A DNA stretch of 7,049 bases from a bacterium. Lineage in GTDB: Bacteria; Patescibacteriota; Minisyncoccia; Phycocordibacterales; UBA918. A model generated the notes under the pieces. It saw only the letters and a program-made list of their open reading frames with translations, did no database searches and was not told the origin of the DNA. The position numbers and the translations under genes are program-made. Positions 1 through 5,243 of this stretch are shown piece after piece (position 1 is the stretch's first letter; every line of letters begins with the position of its first letter). The stretch is taken from positions 26,012 to 33,060 of the forward strand of contig PAMC01000007.1 of NCBI GenBank assembly GCA_002710785.1. Reading direction: 5' to 3'.

Positions 1-333
1 CGATGCCGACGCCCGGGATGAATTTCTCCATTGGATTGAGCACGTTGAGCACGAACTATTTGGTCTCCCGCAACCGACGCTCACCATCTACCTTGACGTC
101 CCGGCTAAGGAGACGCATAAGTTACTCGGGTACGTCGAAGCGGTTGGCGGCGAGGTAACCGACCCACAGGCGCAAGCTGGGTTACACAAGCAAAAGTGGC
201 CGAGTGTGCTCGCTACTTAGCCTCGTCGTACCTGCCGTGGATGTCTGTTACCTGTGTGCATGAGGATGGTTCACTCCGAACGCAAGCTGATTTGCACGAG
301 GAAATTTACAAAACCGTCAAAAAGTACGTCTAA
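1..333 (+). CDS. tmk: dTMP kinase (thymidylate kinase), 3' part, interrupted by an apparent -1 frameshift
   Basis: Thymidylate kinase phosphorylates dTMP to dTDP in the cytoplasm. The window opens inside the gene, so the P-loop half is missing. The frame starting at base 2 gives a kinase-like stretch with WIEHVEHELFGLP followed by LTIYLDVPAKETHKLL, the core beta strand of the family (usually P-D-L-x-x-Y-L-D-V), then reaches TAG at 218-220. The frame starting at 193/196 continues with KVAECARYLA, then VTCVHEDGSL and LHEEIYKTVKKYV, which matches the family's C-terminal end (Y-x-x-L-A, then a W/I-D-C-like strand and an I-H-x-x-I helix), and stops at TAA 331-333. The two halves join if one base is missing near CAAAAG at 191-196; frame 1 is closed upstream by TAA at 118-120, so the break lies between 121 and 220. 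A sequencing deletion in the A run, a true mutation, or frameshifting could explain it. The family call is fairly confident; the symbol rests on motifs only. Confidence 0.72.
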
Positions 334-350
334 AGACGGCTTGAGTTACG

Positions 351-359
351 TGGTATACT
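351..359 (+). promoter_or_regulatory. Extended -10 promoter-like site for glyA
   Basis: TGG followed by TATACT gives an extended -10 element (TGnTATACT) 17 nt after the tmk stop. No good -35 is visible at 16-18 nt spacing. Transcription from here would leave a leader of about 85 nt before glyA. The TATACTGA core resembles the -10-like hexamers at 3016 and 4883, suggesting a shared promoter style. No terminator is seen between tmk and this site. Confidence 0.4.
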
Positions 360-451
360 GAGTGTCTAAGCAATTCTCTATGATCTAGTCACGTTCGTTC
401 AGCTTGGTAGAGCTTTCAGAAACCACTTTTACTGTCTCTAAATTAATACCT

Positions 452-1720
452 ATGAACGAATACGACTACATCAAACAACAAGATCCAGAACTATACGCAA
501 CCCTCGTGGGGGAGGAGGAGCGTGAGCGCACGGGTGTCGAACTTATCCCGAGCGAAAACTACGTCAGCCGCGCGGTGCGCGAAGCGGCCGGCAGCGTTTT
601 TACCAATAAGTACTCAGAGGGCTACCCAGGTCGGCGCTACTACGGCGGCCAACAGTTTACCGACGAGATGGAACGTATCACCATCGACCGAGCCTGCCAG
701 CTCTTTAAAGCTAAGTACGCCAACGTGCAGCCGCTGGGCGGCGCCGCAGCCAACGTGGCTATGTACTTTGCCCTCATGGAGCCGGGTGACACGGTGCTCG
801 GTATGGATTTAAGCCACGGTGGGCACTTAACGCACGGCCACCCAACCACGGAGATCAACAAGGTCTTTAACTTCGTGCGTTACAAAATGAAGGACGTCGA
901 CACCGGCGAGATCGACTACGACGAGCTGCGGGCTGTGGCGCTCGAACATAAGCCAAAAATTATTCTCGCTGGTTTCTCTGCGTACAGTCGTGAGCTCGAT
1001 TACGATCGTTTTGTTTCGATTGCCAAAGAGGTGGGCGCCTACACCGTCGCTGACGTTGCGCACATTACCGGCCTGATTGCAGCCGGGGTACTCAAGAACC
1101 CATTCGACTACGGCTTTGATGTCATGACCATGACCACGCATAAGTCGATGCGTGGTCCACGAGGCGGCATGATCGTGGTGCGCGAAGATGCCGATCTCGC
1201 GAAGCGCATCAACAAAGCGGTCTTTCCGGGCATGCAAGGCGGGCCGCATATGCACATTATTGCTGCTAAGGGTGTTGCCTTTGGCGAGGCACTGCACCCC
1301 AACTTTAAAACCTACGCTGAGCAGATTCTTAAAAACGCCAAAGCCATGGAGCAGGTGTTTCTTAATGAGGGTGTGCGTTTAATGGCGGGTGGGACGGACA
1401 ACCACCTCCTCTTAGCCGACGTGTACGGCAGCCTCGGCATTACCGGGCAAGAGGCTGAGGATGTGCTAGACAGCATTGGCATTACGCTTAATAAAAACAT
1501 GATTGCTGACGATCCTCGTACGGCGATGGACCCGTCGGGTATTCGCTTTGGGACGCCAGCCATGACCACCCGCAATATGAAAGAGGCCGAAGCCACGCGC
1601 ATTGCCGAGATCATGATCGACATGATGCGCCACAAAGACGATGCCGATAAGCAAGCGCAACATAAGGCCGAGATGCAAACCCTCTGTGAGGCACATCCAG
1701 TGCCAGAAAGCTTCGTGTAG
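452..1720 (+). CDS. glyA: Serine hydroxymethyltransferase
   Basis: This PLP enzyme converts serine and tetrahydrofolate to glycine and 5,10-methylene-tetrahydrofolate in the cytoplasm, the main source of one-carbon units, including for dTMP synthesis. From ATG 452 the protein is 422 residues, normal for bacterial SHMT. Visible motifs: ELIPSENYVS (29-39), YSEGYPGRRYYGG (54-66), GHLTHG (124-129), DVAHITG (201-207) with the Asp that contacts PLP nitrogen, TTHKSMRGPRGG (228-239) with the Schiff-base Lys231, and GIRFGTPA (363-370) with the substrate-carboxylate Arg365. ATG 452 is preferred to the in-frame TTG at 404 because MNEYDYIKQQDPELY fits the usual N-terminus and the 16 extra residues look unrelated. 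No Shine-Dalgarno sequence precedes it. Oddity: the loop usually written QP-H-S-G-S-Q-AN, which holds the PLP phosphate, reads QPLGGAAAN (93-101), with both serines replaced. The frameshifted dTMP kinase gene lies upstream; a strong terminator follows 90 nt downstream. Confidence 0.97.
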   Translation: MNEYDYIKQQDPELYATLVGEEERERTGVELIPSENYVSRAVREAAGSVFTNKYSEGYPGRRYYGGQQFTDEMERITIDRACQLFKAKYANVQPLGGAAANVAMYFALMEPGDTVLGMDLSHGGHLTHGHPTTEINKVFNFVRYKMKDVDTGEIDYDELRAVALEHKPKIILAGFSAYSRELDYDRFVSIAKEVGAYTVADVAHITGLIAAGVLKNPFDYGFDVMTMTTHKSMRGPRGGMIVVREDADLAKRINKAVFPGMQGGPHMHIIAAKGVAFGEALHPNFKTYAEQILKNAKAMEQVFLNEGVRLMAGGTDNHLLLADVYGSLGITGQEAEDVLDSIGITLNKNMIADDPRTAMDPSGIRFGTPAMTTRNMKEAEATRIAEIMIDMMRHKDDADKQAQHKAEMQTLCEAHPVPESFV

Positions 1721-1721
1721 G

Positions 1722-1749
1722 TTGCATAAATAATTTTCTTTGCTAAGGT
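1722..1749 (+). promoter_or_regulatory. Promoter-like site just after glyA
   Basis: TTGCAT (1722-1727), a 16-nt AT-rich spacer and TAAGGT (1744-1749) preceded by TGC form a plausible sigma70-type promoter with an extended -10. It begins 1 nt after the glyA stop. A start near 1755 would give a transcript of about 105 nt ending at the terminator at 1810-1861. By-eye call; the -10 is imperfect. Confidence 0.3.
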
Positions 1750-1754
1750 TGCGC

Positions 1755-1861
1755 GCAAACAGTAACAACAAAAAGGAGTAACTTTTCTGCCCTCTTGGCA
1801 GGACATCACGCCCCGGCCATCCCAGTCTGCATCCGCAGAAGGCCGGGGCTTCGTCGTTTTT
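1755..1861 (+). ncRNA. Candidate small RNA or attenuated leader between glyA and the membrane-protein gene
   Basis: The interval lies between a promoter-like site and a strong intrinsic terminator and has no plausible ORF. It can form three successive hairpins: AAAAG/CTTTT (1771-1775 with 1782-1786), which encloses an AAGGAG Shine-Dalgarno-like sequence at 1773-1778; CTGCC/GGCAG (1787-1791 with 1797-1801); and the terminator stem. The AAGGAG has no ATG or GTG at a usable distance; the nearest is TTG 1795, 16 nt away. It could instead be only the 3' UTR and terminator of glyA. I do not recognise a family. Confidence 0.3.
1810..1861 (+). terminator. Strong rho-independent terminator downstream of glyA
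   Basis: A perfect 9-bp GC stem, GCCCCGGCC (1810-1818) with GGCCGGGGC (1841-1849), is followed by a T-rich tail at 1850-1861 ending in five Ts. The 22-nt loop holds a second small hairpin, TCTGC/GCAGA (1826-1830 with 1835-1839). It separates glyA from the next gene, whose -10-like site starts 12 nt after it. Confidence 0.85.
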
Positions 1862-1873
1862 GGGCAACTAATG

Positions 1874-1879
1874 TACAAT
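1874..1879 (+). promoter_or_regulatory. -10-like hexamer directly before the DUF2914-type membrane-protein gene
   Basis: TACAAT (5 of 6 matches to TATAAT) ends 8 nt before ATG 1888 and follows the terminator. With normal -10 to +1 spacing, transcription would begin at or 1-2 nt before the ATG, giving a leaderless or nearly leaderless mRNA. The -35 region overlaps the terminator tail and is weak. Confidence 0.4.
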
Positions 1880-1887
1880 GGCCGCAC

Positions 1888-2991
1888 ATGTGGCGACAAC
1901 GCATCGATAAAATCATGAGTCACCCGGTGACGGGTAAGTTAAAGCAATACTGGTTGACCGTGGCTTTTCTCTTAGGGTTTGTGGTCGACAACCTCACCCT
2001 CAATCGGGTCGACCAGGTCTTCGACAACATCATCCTCCTCACGTACGTGATTTTAGCAGCAGCAGCGCTCTTGCTCCTCTACGCAGGTACGGTAGGCAAA
2101 CTAGGGGAGCACTATAGCTTTACCGCTCGCAAGTACGCACCATTGGCAGTGCAGTACGCCTTTGGTGGTTTGCTCTCAGGAATGCTTATCTTCTATGGTC
2201 GGAGCGGTGCGCTGGTTGAGAGCTGGCCATTCTTGGCGATTATTCTGGCTGCCATCTACTTTAACGAAACCATTACCAACCGCACTGAGCGTCTCATCTA
2301 CAACCTGGCCATCTTCTTTATTGGCCTCATGTCGTACTCGGTGCTGGTGATTCCGGTGCTGACTGGTTGGATGGGTCCGTGGATATTCATTGGCAGTGGA
2401 TTTTTGGCTCTGACCCTTATGTACGGGTACATGCAGATCCTTTACCGTATCATCCCGCACTTCATTGACATGCAAATGAAGACCATCGTCTTCTCCATTG
2501 GCTGCGTGTACGTTGGGTTTAATTTCCTCTACTTTGCGAATGTGATTCCACCCATTCCGCTCTCGCTTAAAGATGTTGGCATCTACCACTCGGTGGTCCG
2601 CTTTGACGATGGCCGTTACCAACTTAAGTACGAGGAGGGGACGTGGTGGCAGCTATTTCGTGATTCCGACAAAGTCTTTCACCCACAACCGGACGGCAAC
2701 ATCTTTTGTTTTGCCAAGGTGTTTGCGCCAACGCGCCTCGCAACCGATATTGAGCACCACTGGGAGTTTTATAATCCACAAACCGAACGCTGGGAGAGTC
2801 GCGGTCGCCTCGGTTACGCCATTGAGGGCGGGCGCGGCGACGGGTACCGTGGGTACACTCTCATTCGCAACTGGCAAGACGGTAAGTGGCGTTGCTCGGT
2901 AGAGACCACACGGGGCCAGGTCTTAGGCCGCGAAGTGTTTACCATAGATTCATCAGAAGAAATGCGCTCTCTAACTACAATTTTCGACTAA
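1888..2991 (+). CDS. Multi-pass membrane protein with C-terminal DUF2914-like domain
   Basis: The product is 367 residues and its function is unknown. After a short basic N-terminus there are about seven hydrophobic segments, roughly residues 22-40, 46-66, 84-103, 113-126, 137-158, 163-184 and 197-218. A soluble region of about 145 residues follows. Residues about 272-353 resemble DUF2914: IFCFAKVFAP, a HHWEFY segment (H-x-W pattern), RGRLGY, then a GKWRCSVETTRGQVLG strand pair ending in FTID. DUF2914 is known as a small C-terminal domain often attached to membrane regions; its role is not established. ATG 1888 is preferred over TTG 1795, which would translate through the terminator; ATG 1915 (358 residues) is an in-frame alternative. 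No Shine-Dalgarno is seen, but TACAAT lies 8 nt upstream. The stop codon overlaps the first copy of the paired hairpin element. The gene is certain; the domain assignment is by motif impression. Confidence 0.85.
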   Translation: MWRQRIDKIMSHPVTGKLKQYWLTVAFLLGFVVDNLTLNRVDQVFDNIILLTYVILAAAALLLLYAGTVGKLGEHYSFTARKYAPLAVQYAFGGLLSGMLIFYGRSGALVESWPFLAIILAAIYFNETITNRTERLIYNLAIFFIGLMSYSVLVIPVLTGWMGPWIFIGSGFLALTLMYGYMQILYRIIPHFIDMQMKTIVFSIGCVYVGFNFLYFANVIPPIPLSLKDVGIYHSVVRFDDGRYQLKYEEGTWWQLFRDSDKVFHPQPDGNIFCFAKVFAPTRLATDIEHHWEFYNPQTERWESRGRLGYAIEGGRGDGYRGYTLIRNWQDGKWRCSVETTRGQVLGREVFTIDSSEEMRSLTTIFD

Positions 2992-3068
2992 AAATGAAAC
3001 AACGAGCGCAGCGACTATGCTGAATGTTCTTCCGAATACGCGCTAGGGATTGCGCGTATTCCTGGAAG
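2989..3068 (+). repeat. Paired promoter-hairpin element, copy A
   Basis: Copy A starts with the stop codon of the membrane-protein gene (TAAAAATGAA) and carries AACGAGCGCAGCGAC, then the -10-like TATGCT (3016-3021). Exactly 7 nt later a 40-nt stem-loop begins: CTTCC (3029-3033), GAATACGCGC (3034-3043), loop TAGGGATT (3044-3051), GCGCGTATTC (3052-3061), bulge CT, GGAAG (3064-3068). All 15 pairs are Watson-Crick. Copy B at 4857-4935 has nearly the same 5' block and the same architecture, with different but complementary arms. Since +1 normally falls 6-8 nt after a -10, an RNA made here would start with the hairpin. Alternatives are a mRNA 3'-end hairpin or a single-stranded DNA recombination site. 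Confidence 0.6.
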
Positions 3069-3087
3069 TCGTACGTGTTTACAGCAA

Positions 3088-3148
3088 GCTCTCTCCGACT
3101 GATAAATCTACATTTCGTTTCAGAACAGCTTTAGAGAGAAGCGTTTTT
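3088..3148 (+). terminator. Possible intrinsic terminator/attenuator upstream of argS
   Basis: GCTCTCTC (3088-3095) can pair with GAGAG-A-AGC (3134-3142, one bulged A) to form an 8-bp stem, followed one base later by TTTTT (3144-3148). The 38-nt loop can hold a further hairpin: CTGA/TCAG (3099-3102 with 3120-3123) and AAAT/ATTT (3104-3107 with 3112-3115). A competing pair, AAGCT (3086-3090) with AGCTT (3127-3131), would exclude the lower stem. This suggests attenuation of argS, or the end of a ~120-nt RNA starting at the copy A hairpin. The long loop makes it weaker than the other terminators. Confidence 0.4.
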
Positions 3149-3158
3149 AAATAAGTTC

Positions 3159-3167
3159 TGATACTAT
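3159..3167 (+). promoter_or_regulatory. Extended -10 promoter-like site immediately before argS
   Basis: TGA followed by TACTAT gives TGnTACTAT. It ends 9 nt before ATG 3177 and lies just beyond the possible terminator at 3088-3148. A start 7-9 nt downstream would make a nearly leaderless argS mRNA. No convincing -35 is visible. The same TCTGATAC string occurs before ileS at 5590-5597. Confidence 0.4.
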
Positions 3168-3176
3168 GCACAGACT

Positions 3177-4859
3177 ATGCAGCAGATCAGAGACGCTATT
3201 GCGAATGCCCTAACGGAGCTCAATTTACCGAGCGTCGATTTCTCCGTGGAGCACCCAGCCGACGTAACGCATGGCGACTACGCTACCAACGTCGCCATGG
3301 TGCTCGCGAAGCAAGTGGGGGAAGCGCCGCGACAGGTTGCAGAGCAACTTGTCGCGGCGCTTGCAGGCCGCATAGAAATTGTTGAAGCAATTTCTATCGC
3401 CGGCCCTGGCTTTATTAACTTTACACTCACGCGTGAGTTTTTTACCAACACCACCAAGCAGGTCATCGAAGCTGGCGGCGAGTGGGGTACACACGATGCG
3501 TGGGCTGGTAAAACGGTGCTCGTTGAGTACACCGACCCAAATCCGTTTAAGGATTTTCACGTTGGCCATCTCTTTACCAATACGGTGGGGGAGAGTATTG
3601 CGCGCCTGTTTATGACCGCCGGCGCCAACACCAAGCGTTGCAACTACCAAGGCGATGTTGGTATGCACGTCGCTAACGCCATTTGGGGAATGCAGCAACT
3701 TGGTATTGCTGCTGCGGGTGAGATGAGCGCTGCTGACCTAGGCCGAGCCTACGCGCATGGCGCCACCGCATACAAAGAAGGCGACAGCGCTGTCGTGTCT
3801 GAAATTAAGCACATCAACAAAGCGGTCTACGAGCGAAGTGACGACACCATTAACGCCCTCTACGACAAAGGTCGAGCGGTTTCCTTAGAGTACTTTGAGA
3901 CGATCTACGCGCTCGTTGGGACAGCCTTCGACTACTACTTCTTTGAGAGCGAAGCTGGCCCGAAAGGACTCGCGTTGGTAGCTGAAAACCCAGAGGTGTT
4001 TGTTGAGAGCGACGGCGCGCGTGTGTTTCCTGGCGAGCAGTACGGCTTACACACGCGAGTGTTTGTAAACAGCGAGGGGCTTCCGACTTACGAAGCCAAA
4101 GAGCTAGCGCTCGCAAAAATGAAAGAAGACGCCGCCGGCACGTACGACCACTCGGTAATTTCCACCGCCAAAGAAATCAACGAGTACTTCAAAGTACTGC
4201 TGTGCGCGATGGATAAAGTTTATCCCGAGCTCGCAGCCAAGACAGAGCACATTGGTCACGGCATGGTGCGACTGGCTTCGGGCAAAATGTCCTCTCGCAC
4301 CGGTGAGGTTATTCAGGCCCTCGATTTTATTACCGACATCAAAACTGCTGCCCTCGCGAAAATGGTTGAGACCGGTAGCGAAGCCGATGAGGCAACAGCC
4401 ACCCAAGTGGCCATGGCGGCCATTAAGTACGCTACGCTTAAGGGCAATATTCTGCAGGACAGTGTCTTCGATAAAGCCACCGCCCTTTCGTTTGAGGGGG
4501 ACAGCGGTCCGTACCTGCAGTACACCAACGCACGTATTAACTCAGTGCTCGAAAAAGCCGCTGCTGCAGACGTTGCGCCGCGCGTCGAGCATGCGCCAGC
4601 CGAGCCGTACGCGCTTGAGCAGTTGCTTTACCGCTGGCCAGAGGTAACGCAAGCGGCCCTCGCGGAGCGAGCGCCGCACCTGGTGGCTCGCTACCTCACC
4701 GACCTGGCTGGTGCGTTTAACACGTTCTACGCTCAAGAGAAAATTGCCGACGCCACCGACGAGCACGCGCCGTACAAAGCCGCGCTCGCGCAGGCAGTGG
4801 GACAGACACTACAGAACGGCTTATGGGTCTTGGGCATCGAGGCACCACAGCGAATGTAA
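3177..4859 (+). CDS. argS: Arginyl-tRNA synthetase
   Basis: This class I synthetase attaches arginine to tRNA-Arg in the cytoplasm. The 560-residue product has normal ArgS length and order: an N-terminal additional domain (about 1-85, with HGDYATNVAM and GPGFINFTL), a Rossmann catalytic core with DPNPFKDFHVGH (120-131; HVGH is the HIGH motif), RCNYQGDVGMH (154-164), a KMSSRTGEV loop (370-378; KMSKS-like) and a C-terminal DALR-type anticodon-binding domain (about 440-560) with GPYLQYTNAR, LVARYLTDLAGAFNTFY (502-518) and the usual end LGIEAPQRM. ATG 3177 is the only sensible start; ATG 3166 is in another frame. No Shine-Dalgarno is visible, but an extended -10-like TGATACTAT lies 9 nt upstream. 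Possible attenuator structure lies in the preceding gap. The stop codon overlaps copy B of the paired hairpin element. Confidence 0.97.
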   Translation: MQQIRDAIANALTELNLPSVDFSVEHPADVTHGDYATNVAMVLAKQVGEAPRQVAEQLVAALAGRIEIVEAISIAGPGFINFTLTREFFTNTTKQVIEAGGEWGTHDAWAGKTVLVEYTDPNPFKDFHVGHLFTNTVGESIARLFMTAGANTKRCNYQGDVGMHVANAIWGMQQLGIAAAGEMSAADLGRAYAHGATAYKEGDSAVVSEIKHINKAVYERSDDTINALYDKGRAVSLEYFETIYALVGTAFDYYFFESEAGPKGLALVAENPEVFVESDGARVFPGEQYGLHTRVFVNSEGLPTYEAKELALAKMKEDAAGTYDHSVISTAKEINEYFKVLLCAMDKVYPELAAKTEHIGHGMVRLASGKMSSRTGEVIQALDFITDIKTAALAKMVETGSEADEATATQVAMAAIKYATLKGNILQDSVFDKATALSFEGDSGPYLQYTNARINSVLEKAAAADVAPRVEHAPAEPYALEQLLYRWPEVTQAALAERAPHLVARYLTDLAGAFNTFYAQEKIADATDEHAPYKAALAQAVGQTLQNGLWVLGIEAPQRM

Positions 4860-4935
4860 AAATGAAGTAACGACGAAGCGACTATACTGAATTTTGTTCT
4901 CAATTTTGCCCACACCTAGGCAAAATTGCTAGAAC
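4857..4935 (+). repeat. Paired promoter-hairpin element, copy B
   Basis: Copy B begins at the argS stop (TAAAAATGAA), then GTAACGACGAAGCGAC, TATACT (4883-4888) and GAATTTT. The stem-loop is GTTCT (4896-4900), CAATTTTGCC (4901-4910), loop CACACCTA (4911-4918), GGCAAAATTG (4919-4928), bulge CT, AGAAC (4931-4935). It is 40 nt, the same length and layout as copy A at 3029-3068, starts the same 7 nt after the -10-like hexamer, and all 15 pairs are Watson-Crick. The 5' blocks of A and B differ by a few substitutions and one 1-nt indel. It probably serves as promoter and leader start for the small gene at 5056. Confidence 0.6.
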
Positions 4936-4941
4936 CCACAC

Positions 4942-5057
4942 CCAACTTGTCGTTGGCTGCATCCAGACATTCTCCCGGGCACCATCTCCTATACGTATAT
5001 GCGTGCCTGCAAATAGGTGAGGCAGGAGTATGGTGAGCGTAGGAGGTAAAGTACCAT
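4942..5057 (+). promoter_or_regulatory. Structured 5' leader with possible Shine-Dalgarno-masking switch
   Basis: A small hairpin CCAAC/GTTGG (4942-4946 with 4952-4956) is followed by a longer one: CACCATCTCCT (4980-4990) pairs with AGGAG-T-ATGGTG (5024-5035, one bulged T), 11 bp. A rival pairing, ATGGT (5030-5034) with ACCAT (5053-5057), would enclose the strong AGGAGG (5041-5046) and the start codon. CTCCTA (4986-4991) could instead pair directly with TAGGAG (5040-5045). The folds are mutually exclusive, as in translational riboswitches. No known riboswitch family was recognised; folding is by eye. Confidence 0.35.
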
Positions 5058-5240
5058 GCCAGATTTTCTTTCCGCCTTATCGCAGAGGAGTTTCGCTTTC
5101 TGCATCTGGCGATCCGTGCTTTTCAGGCAGCAACGGGACTGACCGAAGGGGCTGACGTGATTGAATTGTCGACCCCAGAATGTCAGACATGGGGACGAGA
5201 TCAGCCGGTTCAAGTGGTTGAGCTGGCCAGCTACCGTTGA
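5056..5240 (+). pseudogene. Small gene of unknown function with apparent -1 frameshift
   Basis: ATG 5056 has the best ribosome-binding site in the window, AGGAGG at 5041-5046 with 9 nt spacing. Its frame gives MPDFLSAL and then SQRSFAF..., stopping at TGA 5140-5142 (28 residues). From about 5076 the next frame looks more protein-like: LIAEEFRFLHLAIRAFQ, AATGLTEGADVIELS and TPECQTWGRDQPVQVVELASYR, ending at TGA 5238-5240, but it has no usable upstream start codon. Joining the two by a one-base deletion between about 5061 and 5079 (TTTTCTTTCC region) gives roughly 60 residues. A strong terminator starts 4 nt after this stop, supporting it as the true end. No family is recognised. In another frame 5158-5310 is also open and ends FILGGVDKNIF, so the exact reading is uncertain. 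As in tmk, the break is a single missing base. Confidence 0.4.
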
Positions 5241-5243
5241 GTT

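Noticed and set aside
397..413. tRNA-like D-arm, GTTC with GAGC around AGCTTGGTA, in the glyA leader
   Set aside because: The D-arm is convincing locally, but no 5-bp anticodon stem, T-arm or matching acceptor stem follows. It could be a tRNA remnant or chance.
404..451. TTG start for glyA giving 16 extra N-terminal residues
   Set aside because: The extra residues do not look like SHMT and ATG 452 gives the normal N-terminus and length.
827..1297. Long - strand ORFs inside glyA, argS and ileS
   Set aside because: They are antisense shadows of clearly coding, motif-bearing genes.
1795..1887. TTG start for the membrane protein, 31 residues longer
   Set aside because: Those codons run through the perfect 9-bp terminator stem and the -10-like hexamer, and the translation (Arg/Pro-rich) looks noncoding.
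2994..3023. Leader peptide MKQRAQRLC with two Arg codons upstream of argS, resembling an attenuation peptide
   Set aside because: It has no ribosome-binding site, overlaps the promoter-like hexamer, and the corresponding reading in copy B is only Met-Lys-stop.
5043..5055. GAGGTAAAGTACC resembles the conserved GAGGAAAGTCC of RNase P RNA
   Set aside because: Two inserted bases disrupt the motif and no second conserved block (ACAGAA-N-N-CGGCTTA type) is found downstream.
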